From: Tetraselmis striata
Lineage: Eukaryota; Chlorophyta; Chlorodendrophyceae; Chlorodendrales; Chlorodendraceae
Assembly (NCBI GenBank): GCA_006384855.1
Contig: VCJN01001047.1
Span: forward strand, 1-64,000
Length of the DNA stretch: 64,000 nucleotides
Direction: 5' to 3'
The notes under the pieces were generated by a model. That model did no database searches, was not told the origin of the DNA, and saw only the letters and a list, made by a program, of their open reading frames with translations. A program made the position numbers and the translations under genes. Positions 11,479-24,125 of the stretch are shown in pieces (position 1 is the first letter of the stretch; the number at the start of each line of letters is the position of its first letter).

Positions 11479-14016
11479 ACGGCTGCTTTCAAGCCCTAGC
11501 AAGCCCTATAGTGTACATTGTACCCTATCTAGCCACATGTTGTGACAGTTGTAGGTGTCCCTTGGCGGGACTAAAGTGAAACGAAAAGCGGCATGTCGAT
11601 GTGTGTTTGGTGCGTTTGCACCGGTCGATGCTCCGTCCGGGGCACAGGCCCTCCAGGAGCATGGACTGGCACAAAACCCGACAGCAAAGTTGCATGTATA
11701 CACAGGCCTGTTTTGCAAACTTTTTTTTTTATTGCGAGTGGCACGATGTGTTTCTTGACCTACCACTGCCAGCACTCTGCTATTGCTCTGGTGGGGGGAC
11801 AGCGATGTAGGCAACTGCTGATGGTAACTTGTCGTCTTGTGTGAGTTTGTGACGCGAATCGCTGCTAGTACTTACAGTGTCATCTCTGAGTTCATCATGA
11901 CATAGTACACGCCCCGTATCCCCCTCATCTGCAGCATCTTAAATCGTAACCCTGTGATTTAGTGATATTGTTAGAAGTGGTAGCAGAACGTCACAGCAGC
12001 AGCAGCATTCGGAATGTACATCATCACATGAAATATTGATTGCCTCAATATACGCTAGTCCACAAAGAACGAGCCAACAACCCAAAATTGCCGGGAACAA
12101 CGAAAAGGAACCCATGAGACAACCCGGCCACCAGTCCAGCTCGTCCAGTCATCTCAGCATTAGGTTCATCGGCGAGCAGGGATACCCTGCGCTGCATCCT
12201 CGCCACCGGCACTCGTATTAGTCAGCTTCATTGGCCTTCAGAGGGCTGCATGCTACGGGCTATGGCAGACCCTATGCGAGTTCGCGGTCACGCCCTCACA
12301 GGACATGCGCTCCTGATGAAGAAGATGGACCGGCGATGGCGCAGGTTGCCCTGACTAGTGACATTGGCAGGCCAGTTCGGTCGATATATGCTGCCGTCAA
12401 CCAGCGCTAGTGGTGCGGTGTGTGCCAGCTTTATTGGCCTTCAGAGGGCTGCATGCTACAGGCTATGGCCGACCCCATGCGAGTTTATGCAGCCAGGCCG
12501 TTATAGATGGCCTGCGGAGTTTCAAAATTGGCATCAGGAATAAGAAACTTCGAAGTTTGGGAAAATTTAGTCACCTAGGCGGGTTCCAAATCGCACGCAA
12601 TGTATGCCTCTCCCAACTCAGGTTCTTGACAGCGCTTTTCGGGCGCAAGCTGCGGCCGGCGATGCCAGCAGGTGCCATGACAGCCTTCCCTACCCCCCCC
12701 AATTTTGGTTGAATTGCAGTGCGCTGACTTGCTCCCTACTGCCAAAGCTGAGTCGCTATGCGGGCTTGCCACGGGCTGCGCAGCTGACACCCGGACCAAC
12801 GAAGGGCATCAACGCTTCGTTGCTATCGGTAGTCCCCGTTTGGACCCTCTGCATGTCAAGACCGAAAGCCGCGCGCCCCCGCTCCCGGCTCCAAACGGCG
12901 CGCCGGCGCTTCATGCTGACTTGCACCCACAACCGCTGCTGCGCATCACCGCTGTGACTCGAAACCTTGCCGGGCGTCAGCGTGCCGGGAACGTAGCGGT
13001 GAGTAATTCGACTCGAGTGGGTTCTCGGGTAGGTGGGCGGATGAAACAACATGGGCTGCTGTTCCATCATGCAGGGGGAGGGGGCCATGAGCGGAGCGCC
13101 CACGACGACAGCACCCTGTGATCATGTTGTTGCGCTGATTGGTGAAGGCGTGCCTGGGGGGCCAACAGCGTGCTGCGGTTAATGGAAACGCGCCGCCGGG
13201 GCTGCCGCTAGGAAGGGGGCCGGGCCGGGTGGGGGGAGGCGTTGCGTTCCAAGGGCCACATGCCACGGGCCGTGGTGGGCGACCCCTAGACGGGACCATG
13301 GAGCCGGGCCGCGAGACACCCAGCCCGCGGCGCCGCCCAGGAGGAGGCGGGAGGGGGAGGGGAGCCTCGCATGCAGCTGTAGGTGGTTGGAGGGCATCAC
13401 GGCATCCGAGTTGGGTAAACTGCGGAGCCCTTGTGAAGGTGAGAAAGTGTGGGTCCTGCGGGTAAGGGACGACATGCTGGGGCTAGAAGGTATTTCAAAT
13501 CTGTTTCGGTGTCGCTGCCCGGATCCTTAACTTACAGTCGTAGCACATAATGCAAAAGCAGTGCGGTGTGTGTGTGATGATCTCATGAAAACCTTGCCAA
13601 AGAAGGTAAAAGCCCTGTGTCTCTTAGGAATGTTTTTTTGTCTGTGCTACCATTTTATGTTATCTTTGAAAGTGTTCCGGTGTGCCCTGCGCATATCCTC
13701 CACCCACCTGACCCTGCGTGCGGCCACGGTCCGGGCAGCGGGGCGGAGATCCCGACTAGCGGCACGTGTAAACCACAGCGTTGCAGCCATGCAGTTGACG
13801 GATGTGCCACATGCCCCGTGTCGCTGTGTCCGGTGCATAGCTGGAGCACGACGGGGTAGAGGCGCGGCGGTGGGGGGTCTAAGCTGAGCTTTCGCTGTGA
13901 GCCCCCTGCGGAGCGACTTGCTGCACGGGCCGCTCGCCGCGATGCCGCGCGGGTATACAGTCAGGCTGGATTACCGCAGGCGGGAGGGGGGAGGCGGGAC
14001 ACTCGGGCGAGGCGCG
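11479..14016. other. intergenic stretch without a supported gene
   Basis: This separates the + strand ATPase from the minus-strand small membrane-protein gene (tail to tail). It contains a 60-bp direct repeat at 12.2-12.5 kb. No ORF here has recognisable domains or a consistent exon chain. Confidence 0.5.
12223..12485. repeat. pair of 60-bp direct repeats
   Basis: 12223-12282 and 12426-12485 match at about 55 of 60 positions (both begin CAGCTT, contain GGCCTTCAGAGGGCTGC and end GCGAGTT). About 143 bp separate them. Confidence 0.85.
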
Positions 14017-15691
14017 TCACGAGCGCGTCAACGAGGAGTGGGGCGGGTGCAGGTATCCGCTGCGCACCGCGTGTTGCACCTGGGTCAGCGGAACCCGCCG
14101 GGGCCGTCAGCAGCGCTTGCGTCCCGGCAACTGCGCATTTGTGGGGCGGCGGTGCTCGGCGGTGGGAATGCGGGGTGGGGTCAATGGAGAGGGCGCACCA
14201 TGTAGGTGAAGAGCAGCATGATCTGCCATCATCGCGCGCACAGAGGTAGTCAGAAACCCACCCACACACCCTCACACGCACAGGAACACATGTGCAGGTC
14301 ATCAATGGGGGGCAGTCGCGGCATGTGGAGCAGCCAGGGGGGCGAGTGATGCCATGGGGGCGTGAGCGCCTACCATGAAGCCCACCGCGACGCAGGTGAA
14401 CTCCACCGCCGTGACGCCGGTCGGCGCCGCCTTGCGGTTGGGCGCCTCGTGCTCGTATTCCTTGGAGAACTGCAGGCGCTCCGAGGCCTGCACCGCACCC
14501 GCCGGCCAATCCCTCAGCTGTGGCAACCCCCCGGGCACAGCAGAGCATGCGGCCATACTAGCCCCCCTCCCCCCCTGGTCCCTCAAGGCGCTGCAGCACT
14601 TGCCATGAGGCGCTGCCGGAGGTTTGCTTGGAGCGGGGACGAGGGGGAGGCCTCGCCCTCAATCCTGCAGCACAAAGCACGGGCACATGAGGGCCGGTGG
14701 TCCGCGTACGACCGCGGCATTGATTGCATCTGATTTAGGTGCACAGAGGGGCCGGCCTCACCGTTGGCTCGCGAGGAGCGCAGGGCCCGTGTAGCCACCC
14801 ATGCTGTCACCCGGGGACCTCTGCCGCGCGCGACCGGCACCTAGCCCGGCTCAGTTCCGCCTCGGGAGATGGCGCTCCACCGCAGGCATGGGTGATCACA
14901 TTGAATCCCGCCATGTTGTGAGCGTTTGAGGTGCGTCGGGGACTGCATGGCGTGGCGGATGTTGGGGTTACCGTGGAAGAGGACACAGCGGAGTTGAAGC
15001 ACACCACGCCGATGCCCTGGACTCCAACAAAATAGCGCACAAGGCCTTTCTTTAGCTGGGCTGCGAGGGGGTGAGGGATGCGGGGGGGGGGGGGGGGGGG
15101 GGGGGGAGGGGCTGATGCCTTGCGCCCATCCCCTCACACACCTCGGGGTCGGAGGGGCTGCGCCTCGGAGGCGACAGAGAGAGGGTCCTGTCGGTTCGCG
15201 CGAAGGTGGTAAAGAAAATCAATAATGCCCGCCGCTTCCCTCACTCAGAAAGCTTCTCAAGGAACGTGATTGAACAGAGTTAGCGGCTGCTTCAATGGAC
15301 CGGCTGGATAAGAAGGTCTAGTTGAGTAAACACATATGCATAGAGGGGACCTTGTCACATAAACTTATTCGGCCCATCGTTTTTGACTCATGCGTGACAC
15401 TGACTGACTGGCGTCCCTTCTGTGCCGTATTAACTTTTCGCCAAAGAAACAAGCGCCGAGTGTCCTGGCTGACCGGACGGACCCCGAGAGTCTCGCACAT
15501 CAGGAAGCCGAGCCGGGCTGAGCGCCAAGCCGGGCTTCTTCAGCACGCCAGCACGCCAGCCCAGCGCACCTCCTGCGGCGACTGATTCGAGGCGGTGCCG
15601 CCGCCGGGTCGTCTCGTTCCAAGCCGGGGATGGCGAGGTCGCGCGCGGGGCGCCGCAGGCGGTCGCGGATCGCACTCCGTTTCTGCGACAT
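14017..15691 (-). CDS. small membrane protein of unknown family, six exons
   Basis: A chain of exons with compatible phases: 15691-15570, 15187-15142, 15055-14972, 14487-14374, 14222-14199, 14079-14017. Together they total 453 bases, exactly 150 residues and a stop, and each is bounded by gt/ag. The N terminus (residues 1-57) is very basic, Arg/Pro/Ser-rich. Two hydrophobic stretches follow, about residues 60-84 (RYFVGVQGIGVVCF) and 106-130 (VEFTCVAVGFMIMLLF), separated by a charged loop with KEYEHEAPNRK. The tail is short and polar. I do not recognise the family; small two-TM organelle or ER proteins would look like this. An optional 42-base in-frame exon near 14.8 kb cannot be excluded. The start is the first ATG of the basic exon. 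Confidence 0.5.
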
Positions 15692-16285
15692 GTCGCGGGC
15701 GAGGCTACCGCGCTAGGCTGGCTGGCGAGCGCCGCCCCGTGCTGCTGCGCAAGGCGGAGACCACTCAGGCAGCTTCTCTGCCGGAGTCGCGGATGCTGGT
15801 CGCTGTGCGGCGAGTGAAGCCCTGCTGGTTGCGTGTAGCAAGGACTAGCGACCAGCAGCAAGTTGATGATACGGAAGTCACAGGCGCGACCGACGTTCGA
15901 AGTGGCGCCCCCGACGAGGCCAGCAGATGAGCATGATGTGCTGAATTGCTGATGCAACAGCGGACCTTCCCCAGTACTTTGCGTGCATTCTCTTGACACT
16001 CCCTGTAACCAAAAAGATAACAGCGGACCACGCGGCGCGATGATGCAACACGAAGACACAATTCCATCATTGACCATCAATTAGTCTTGCAGAATGCTTC
16101 GGCAATTTGCTTGATGACTATAAATGAGCGTCGCCTACCCAGGGCTTTCCGTAACTGGATTGCTGCCTAAACGGCCGTCGTAGAGACGCTGCAAGGGTTT
16201 CACTGGTGCCAGTCCTGTCCCGGGGGCGAAAAAACAAAAAGACACGCAGGACCATTTAATAATACTGTAAAATAAAAGGATTTCT
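15692..16285. other. stretch without a supported gene
   Basis: It includes at 16205-16235 the motif GGTGCCAGTCCTGTCCCGG followed by GGGCGA and an A run. The same motif recurs near 40014 and 61761. Nothing else stands out. Confidence 0.5.
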
Positions 16286-16468
16286 TCTGTTGGCCCGTAG
16301 CTGGATTTCCTTCTGGATTTCCATCTGGATTTCTGTGTGGATTTCTTGAATGTTGCGTCTAGCACATGTAATTGTATGTAGCGACTACATGTAGTTACAT
16401 GAGCTAGATGCAAAGGCGATCAGGAAACCACCCGAATAGGGAATAGACGTCCACCACAATATGTGTTA
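16286..16468 (+). repeat. dispersed repeat R1, copy 1
   Basis: About 183 bp, over 90% identical by eye to 36101-36289. It starts TCTGTTGGCCCGTAGCTGG, contains a short GGATTTCCTTCT reiteration, and carries the GAGCTAGATGCAAAGG / GATCAGGAAACCACCCG core also found at 35788 and, inverted, near 57.6 kb. It has no coding capacity. Confidence 0.85.
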
Positions 16469-18717
16469 AAACGTCATAATCATTTACCCGTGACTACGCG
16501 AGGCAGCAGGACGATATATGGTTTCGGAGCAGTTCGGCGGTTTTCGATAATGCACTCATCAGAACTATTGGGTCGCATGCCCCAACCACAGTAAGTGACA
16601 TCACTAGCAACTAGTACTGCTCGCAGAAAGGAATAGCGTGCAAAACTAAAGACAGCGAGCTTTTGCTTGCGTATAGCCGGATGGCAAGCAGGTGTGAGGT
16701 GTCCGCTTGCAGTAAGTGATTTTTGGCAGCATCATTGTTGGAAGGAGCTTCTCGCCTTCCATGGACGCCGCTGGCTCATTCATTGTTGCGCATTTAATTC
16801 ACATTATTTAAATATGTAAACCGGTCATCTGTTTCCTTTCCTCTCATTGCCCCTCATATACGCTGATGCCCAATCTCACCACAAGCGCAGAGCGGCCGTT
16901 GCTCACACGCAAACGGCTCGTCTGCCTCGTCAATGAAGGGTGCATCTAGCAATCCAGCCGGCGGGCGTTGTTGTTACATCAGTTGGTGGCTCAACTGGCT
17001 GGGGCCGGAGGATCCGCCGGCGGAGGGACGCTGCCCCTTGCTGCATGGTACGCCGGTATCTAACCGCACCTCTGCGACCGACAAGACCTCGCTCTTTCGC
17101 TTGACCGTGACCGGGCGGTGCTGGGCGCCTTCACCACTGCACTCCCGCTGCACGGCGGCTCCGAGGCGACGCCGCGGCTGGGCCTGGAAGCGTTTGCGCG
17201 GTCTGAGCCGCGCGTGAGCGCGCAGGAGAGCGACTCGCCACTTGAGGCGCTGGCGACGGTGCGCAAGTACCTTTGATCCAATGATGTGTGTTGCGCACAG
17301 GCGGGTGACGTGGCGGTATTAGCTATACTATAAATAGACTTCCACAACTTGTCATACTTTCGGAGGATCTGGACGGCTGCCAAGAGATGCCACTTGGAGT
17401 AGGGATTAAATACCGCCGAGAAATTCGCAGGCTGGCTCGAGCTTCTAGCCGCCAAGGCCCTACATCACATGCACGTGTTTCGTGAAGGTGCTCCCTGCGC
17501 CTGGGTGCCTAATCTGGGACAGAATTGTGGCAGCAGTTGATCCCAATCACCCCCACAAGCAATGCGAACCGTGTTTGATTTGAAAGCTAGGGGCCGTAAT
17601 TGTACGAAATGACATCAGGATGTTCCCTGATTTAATCCACGTGCAGCTCTCCGGCGTTCAGCGTCCTTCATTTGCAAGCCGGCCTTTGGACGGAATTCCA
17701 GCCGCGAGGCGGAACTACTATCGATCTCGCATTCAACTCCCACCAATGTGCTGACACCTACGTACTTCACGAGACTGCAGACATTTCCAAAACGTTGCTG
17801 ATCGAGCAGCACTTGGGGGTGGAGCACAAGCGGCAAGCTTTGCCACAAGACTGCGCCCTCCTCATGCTCAGCATCTGCCCCGAGATGGCCGAGGCAACTG
17901 TCGCACATGCTCGGTTTTGGTCATTGCCGGTACGATCTTTGGCCTGAAGCTGTGATATGGTGATCTCCGGGGGCAGAGGCAGTTATCTGGAGATGGTTTG
18001 GTGTGTAAGACGTCTGCACCTGGGACACGCTCTTCAATAAACCAATGGCTGCAACAGTACTGTCGCTCAGCGAGGTGAAGTCTGGACATTATCTCAAGGC
18101 AAAGAACGGCAACCAGGTATACATTTGAGGCATGATGATGTATCGCTTCGGTCTGTGATATTCAAGTTGAACCCAGACACAGCACACCACGGTACTGCAA
18201 CATCCACCATCCAAGAAACATCTGCCACCACTCAAGCTGCGGCAGCCCCACAGGAATACAAGATTGTCTCAGAAACGCAAGGCAGCCTTTTTCATGATCT
18301 GGAACAAGGGGGGTAGTTTCTTGCACTCTTCTTCAAGGTGAACATTGCACTGGCAAAGGGGCATCTCAGCGTAACGTCTGTCGGAGTCATACGCCGTAGC
18401 ATCGTAGCTGGACATGACTGCCGTGAGAGGGAACTTATCACAGCGGCAGCCGCGCTGTCAATTGTGGATCGTCGCGACAAGTCAGCGATATCAGTGTACT
18501 CTATGAGCCTCTTTCTGACGCAGCTAACTGCATCTTCTGCAGGTGCCGATCATCCTGCATGCAAGAATAGTGGTGGGACCAGCCTGACACAGCTCCAAGA
18601 GAAACTAAGTGGCTGGTTGGTGATGCAGAACCCTGCCGGTACCATGCGCCTTCCACCGACATCACATAGCCGGGCCATTAGAGTTGGCGTTTTGATTTGC
18701 CTGAACTAATCCTTAAG
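16469..18717. other. stretch without a supported gene
   Basis: No domain is recognisable. The ORF at 17672-17947 (+, 91 residues, with GGTTIDLAFNS) faintly recalls the end of a non-LTR endonuclease but is too short to call. No splice chain was found. Confidence 0.4.
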
Positions 18718-19270
18718 AGGGAAGGCGCTGCCCACCTGCGCCGTGGAAGCCGGCGGAGGCTACCTCGATGTGCTGCTGCAGGCGCGGGGGCACGGCTTCC
18801 CCTTGGGGCCACGCACCTGCTCCTTGGCAGTCCGTGGAAACCATCTGAATGCGCTGCAGTGGGCGAGCAGCGCGCAACGATGCCGCCCGTGGAGCGAATG
18901 GGCGAGGGCAGGACACCTTGATGTGCTGCATTAGGCGTGGGAGGATGGCTGCCCCAGGAGGTGGGCATGTTGGCAGAGTGTGTTTACCGGGAGGTGCTGC
19001 AGTGGGTGTGTCAGCATGGCTGCCCCTGGCAAAGAGGAACCCACGGTAACCAGCGGTTCGTGGCCAGCGAGAGGTGCGACGGTGTTTGAGGCAGCATGGG
19101 TGCCCCTGAGATGACACCACCTGCTTCTCTGCAGAAGAAGAAGTCCAACTGGAGGTGCTGCAATGGGCGAGGGAGCACTGAGTGTGAGTGTGTTTGTGGG
19201 TGTGCGCGCGCGCGTGTGGTTTGCTGTGATGTTGCTGGCCCTTGGTGGGCGTGTAGCAACGCAAACGGGC
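18718..19270 (+). pseudogene. decayed ankyrin-repeat gene fragment
   Basis: In shifting frames the strand repeatedly gives the signature of algal ankyrin arrays: GGGYLDVL, HLNALQWA, AGHLDVL, with CPW/CPR-like ends about 30 residues apart. Stops and frameshifts break it (for example a stop right after AGHLDVLH near 18931). Ankyrin repeats bind proteins; this copy cannot make a full array. It could be a remnant of a multigene family or of a mobile or viral insertion. Confidence 0.5.
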
Positions 19271-19747
19271 GCCCTCCCACTGGCGATCTATTTTCAGCAC
19301 CGTAACTACGGGCGATCCTCAGCCACACCGCTGTGGACGTTGTCGTAGGCTGGGCATCCGCCTGGACGCGTTGTCGACCTGCTTAATTGGCGCCGCCTCG
19401 TGCACGCACCACAGGCCACATGCTGGTGCGCAGTCACGACAGACTGTGGGAGGACGGAGGACATGGCTCCGCGAAATGCACGGGTTGTCGTTACGAAAAG
19501 CGGCGCCAGGCCCAAGTGCATTTACAAATGCAACCAGCTTTGCCAAAGAATCCTCTTTGTTTGCAGTAGAGCAAGCAAACGGGCGGATCATACGCAAGGT
19601 ATTAGCGGCATGCCGCGCCCCTGATGATCCTCCCTGAGGAGTACCTGCATCCGCCATTCCCCACCAATCCTCACCGCTGCCTGCCGCAGCACAGCGCCGC
19701 ACCTGCGTGGTAGACGGTTGGGCATGGATGTATTCCTTGTCGTTGCC
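19271..19747. other. stretch without a supported gene
   Basis: No recognisable coding signal. It is bounded by the ankyrin pseudogene and by the stop codon of a minus-strand membrane-protein exon. Confidence 0.4.
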
Positions 19748-20148
19748 CTAGAAGAGCTTGTTGCCACCCTTGGTGAACTCGGAGCCGGGCAGTATGGGCG
19801 GGGCGATTAGAAACAGCAGCATCGCCACAAAGATGTAGAGCCCCACAAAGTCCCCGCCTATGGTGTCCGGCATGGCGGCGCTGGGCAGCATCACTGTGAA
19901 TAGGGCCAGCGCCCAGGCCGCCGGCCGTGTGACCTGCCCCATTGCCGCAACACATGACATGATGACAGCATCCTGGCATGACCCAGCGTATGCTACATGT
20001 TGTCTGTTGGCTCGCACGCCGTGAAGTCCTAGCGATATCACCTGCAGGATTGGCGACGGGATCGGAAAGGGCTGCGGTAAGCGCCATCATCAATCAGTCA
20101 CACATACTCACGAAACATGGGGACAACATGAACACGGGTATGTAGCCG
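19748..20148 (-). CDS. 3' part of a membrane-protein gene, family not recognised (partial)
   Basis: The last exon, 19933-19748, is clear: 61 residues and a TAG, preceded by a good acceptor (ggggcag). It holds two hydrophobic segments (AAWALALFTVMLP and FVGLYIFVAMLLFLIAPP) joined by a short loop, and ends GGNKLF. Two small upstream exons fit in phase, 20071-20042 (PFPIPSPILQ) and 20148-20112 (GYIPVFMLSPCF). The 5' part was not found. Proline-rich loops between short helices would suit an organelle membrane protein, but no family is assigned. Confidence 0.4.
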
Positions 20149-20714
20149 CTACTGTCCTACATTCCCTACTACGTGCGTGTCAAGCAAGATTTTCCTACCA
20201 TGCGTATCGATGGCAACCGAGTCACTAGGGACACGGGTGGCCGCGGGGTAGCGGATGCTCACAAAATAGGAGCACTGCCAGGCTGCCCGCGCAACATCCG
20301 GTCAGCGGTAGGGTAGGCGGCCAACAGCATGGAATGATACCCCTACCCCCCCTCCCCCGCCCCCCCTCCCGCGCTCTCCTCTATCAAACCCGCAGCAACA
20401 GCATGGCGACAGGGCAAACATCATACTCGTGCATATGACAGAGTACCCATCGCCATTGCCCCACGACCGTGACACAAAGGGAGGCGAGATTATCACCGCA
20501 GTTCTATTACGCAGTCACACATGCTATGGAGAGCATGCCGGGATGCAAACTCATGTTAATGGTGACTCGCGTAGCGCCGCCGCCAGCATGGCACTTGTGT
20601 ACATGTGTACTGCTTTCGCCATGTCGCTTTAACCCGTCGCACAGTGGCTCTCATATTGTCAGACAGTTCGTGGTCCTCTTTGAAAAATCAGCTGCAGCAG
20701 CGTACAGATACGCC
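20149..20714. other. stretch without a supported gene
   Basis: It probably holds the missing 5' exons of the minus-strand membrane protein and the 3' untranslated region of the cyclophilin gene. A C-rich tract lies at 20340-20370. Confidence 0.35.
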
Positions 20715-22822
20715 TCATGCTTTATCCATGGGGATGACGTCTTCGCGGGGTGTGTACACATGCGCGATGTCATGCTTGGCATTGAGTGGCAGGTAGTCTT
20801 TGCGGGGAACTTCGCCAGCCTCCGGATCCTCCTCTTCTTGCGTGTCGCCAGCGCCCTTCTGCGCGCCCGAGCTGGAAGCAGCGCCCACGGCAAGCTCACC
20901 GCCAGTGCTGTGCTCATTGACCTCATCGTCTGAGGGAGACAGTTTGTGAGGACTCGACGCACTCTGTGTATTCGATTCAACCTGCTCCATCCTATCCGCG
21001 GCAGGAGGGGCGGGGCTGCTTGCAGCTTGTTCGGACTCCAGCAGCCTGGTGATGTTCAGCCCAGTCTCAACCAGGTCATCCAACATCCCCTTGGCGCTCA
21101 TTTCTGGCAAGGTCATGTTGAGGTGCGTGGCTCGGTGCCTGCTCATGCCGGGGGGGCGGACATCACGACAGACATGAGCCACCGCAAACAGCATCTCGAG
21201 TCAGGCTGATGCCGCAGGTCATGCAGTGAATGAGCAGGCAGTGCCGGCATTAGGGGGGCACCTTGCGAGATTCTCCGCCTTGCGGATGTCAGCTGCGGAG
21301 GGGGCTCCCGGCTTGAAGGCGTCCACAGTGAAGGGCACGTCGTCTTGCAGAATGCGCATTGGGTTTCCGTAGACTGGGTGGCTGAACTCCTTCCCGGGCT
21401 GACCGGCGATGGCATCCACCACCGCTTGCGATTGGGCATCGATCTGCAGCACATGGGTGCACAGCGAGAGCGCGGGTGAGCGGCCGCGGGGCTCATCATG
21501 TGGCGCGCTCTTCCCACTGGTTGTTACTGGCGCGATTGGCGTTACCTCTCCAAACACAGTGTGCGCGAGTCCAAACTCCGGGTGATCCCGCAGTGCGATG
21601 ATAAACTCCCGCGTGTTGGGCAGCAGCGCCACATGCCCCCGCCTGGACGAGTGTCGGGGCCCGTCTATCAGTACAACGCCAGCGGCCAAGTCGGAGGCAG
21701 CAGCGCACTGCTCAAACGGGTGGGTACGCGCGGCCGCTTTCTTAGATAATGAGACACGCTGGCATACCTCACTGCCAGGTTTCCTTCGAGGCTTGGGGCG
21801 TCATTGAGGCTGGCAAAGGTGCCCTGCAGCAGGCCTTGCCCGTGGTGACCGGAGGCATAGGTCTGTCGGGGTGATGGGCAGAGCAAAGAGCGGCGTTATC
21901 CCGCCGGTGTCAGCACTGGTGCCCAGAGGAAAGTGACCGACACGCCGCGGCAGGCACTGCGGGCATCGGGGAAGGACAGTGCAGCGCGCCACCTCATTGC
22001 CCTCGGCACGGTAGATCTTGCAGCGGGTGCACCCACGGGCGCCGCGCTGGGCAATGTGCAGCAGCTTGTACGTCGTCTTCGGGGCCGCGGTGCGGTAGAT
22101 GTTGATCGCAATCTGCAGGGCACCGCAGTCGATGAGCGCCACCGTGGGTGGAATGAGCAAGGCGTGCCTCCCGGTGGCATGCATGGCGTGCTTCCGCAGG
22201 GGCGTATGGCTCGTACCGTGCCATACGAGGTGTGCAGCCGGATCTGCCTGGAATCCTGCAGAAACAAGTCTTCCTGCAGCATCACAACCCGCTGTCAGCC
22301 CGCACATTTATAAAATGCACCTCACTTTCAATACCGCCATTGCGGGTGCCGTCCGTCTGGAGCATAGATAGGAGGCACAAGTCTACACGATGCATCAGGC
22401 ATGTCGGTGGGGGTGGCGTTTCTTTGAGGCGCCAGGGCTGTGGGATGGGTATCGGGTCGCACATGCTTTGGGATGCACCGCTTGCACGACTTCCGGCACC
22501 CCTGCAGCATGTACCTAGGGTTCCGGTCGCACTCCCCCCGCAGCGCCCACTCCCGGCAGTAGTTGCTGCTGTCGGCGCAGTGGTCTTGCACTGCGCGGCC
22601 ACGCACGCGCCAGCGCTCACAAGAGGGGCTGTGCCGGCACGCAGCTGGGATGGCACCCTCCCACCCCGCGAGTCCCTGAGGAGACGCAGCAGCCACCGCC
22701 CGGCGCGCACCTTCGGGGGGGCCTGTCCCCAATCCCAGTTGCTGCAGCTGCTCCTCCGACAACCCGTACGCCGCAGAAAGCCCAGCAACCACCAGCGCTA
22801 TGACTACGCCGCTTCTGTTCAT
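20715..22822 (-). CDS. secreted or luminal ShKT-domain cyclophilin-type peptidyl-prolyl isomerase-like protein
   Basis: Seven exons: 22822-22463, 22273-22217, 22112-21993, 21862-21768, 21642-21546, 21443-21262, 21138-20715; 444 residues with every phase matching. Residues 1-20 form a signal peptide (MNRSGVVIALVVAGLSAA). Residues ~82-116 are an ShKT domain with all six cysteines (CADSSNYC, WALRGECDRN, CRKSCKRC). From ~135 a divergent cyclophilin fold follows: LHTSYGT, INIYRTAAPKT, CKIYRAE, GLLQGTF, EFIIALRDHPEFG, HTVFGE. The classical catalytic Arg/Phe pair is not evident, so isomerase activity is doubtful. The last ~140 residues are acidic and Ser/Glu-rich. In plants and algae cyclophilin-like proteins with the RAE and HPE(W/F)G motifs occur; the ShKT fusion is what stands out. 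The acceptor of exon 2 could instead give a start at 22255. Confidence 0.75.
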
Positions 22823-24125
22823 CCTGTTCAGCGGCGTGTACCGTAGTGATGGCCTTCCAAAGGCGGACTGACTGCACCGGTTGGACGCCTCACCCAGCTG
22901 CAAGTTGAGGGAGACGCGTTTGGCCTGCATGCAGAGCAGCGGGCGCTCGGTCAGCACTCGGGCGCTTGCCACGCTGCAAACGCTCAAGCGCATGCAAAGT
23001 GAAAAGCGCAAACGCTCATGCAAGCTCAAATACTTCCGCCACGCTGTCACGCTCAAGCGCTTGTCACGCTGTGAACTGACGTGATAACCGAACAGGAGAC
23101 TTCCGGAACTGGTGGCGCTGCGGCGCGAGTCAAAGTAGAGCGAGCGACAGAGCGATAGAGGAAGAGGAAGAGGGGGAGAGGGAAAGGGGGAGGGAGAGAG
23201 AGTAACCTCTAGTGTGGGCAGCCGCGGAGGGCGCATTGAGAACAAAAGGTGGCTGAGGCGCATCAGCCACCCCGATGGACTAATTATTTGTCTGCAAGTT
23301 ATCTGAGGGGAACGGGGCCCCATGTCGGAGCATCCGCGCGGCGCCTACTGAAGGGTGCGGGTAAATCCGCACTCGAAGTACATACAGGACGCAGAAGCGC
23401 GAGCCGAGGGGGGTCAACGCGATTGGCTCCCAGAGGCGGCAGCGGATGCCAAAGACGAAGGCGCCGCCTACACGTATCCCTGCTCACCTGCCCTGCGGAA
23501 AGCGTGAACGCAGTCTTGCAGACTTCTGACACGACTCACCACGCCAGTGGCGGGCCAGGCAGAGTCGGAGCTGGTCGTTCTTTACCTCCTTAAAACGGAG
23601 GCTTACCGTACCTTAATATTCTGATACGACGCACACATAATCGTCAACCGGCGCTCGTCAGCACTCGTGGCGCAGAGAGAGGGGCGTTGAGGGGATGTCC
23701 TCGACCTAGGCCCGGCTCGCTCCGGATTCCGTGGGCGGTCTGCTGGCTTGGTGTGGCGGAACCGGGCCTCGGGAGGAGGGAGCGGGTCCGGCATACAGTC
23801 GCAAAGAGTGGAAGAGCGGGTCGGGGGGTCGCGCTACGGACCGTCGTAGCAGTTACTTCCGGGCCCATCGGTTTGATATCGAGTCATCATCGCATAGCTT
23901 CTCATACTGTTCTCATTCGGTGGTATTTACTATTATACCGCAACAACTGCTACCGCCGTCCACACGACGCGCCGCCGTTGTGCTGATACGGGCCGCGCGT
24001 ACCTGTACCAGCAGTACCTGCTGATGTACCCTCACACGCACGTGCACGTGCACGCGTGGCCCGGACTCAGAGCCCTGAGCGCATCATCCACAATTCCACA
24101 TCACTCATCCACATCCCGCCTCAGC
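22823..24125. other. stretch without a supported gene
   Basis: The minus strand just upstream of 22822 likely carries the cyclophilin promoter and 5' UTR; a GA-rich tract at 23147-23208 lies there. No other gene or motif is supported up to the mobile element. Confidence 0.4.

Noticed and set aside
17672-17947. 91-residue ORF as a retrotransposon endonuclease
   Set aside because: Only one short motif is suggestive, with no flanking domain.
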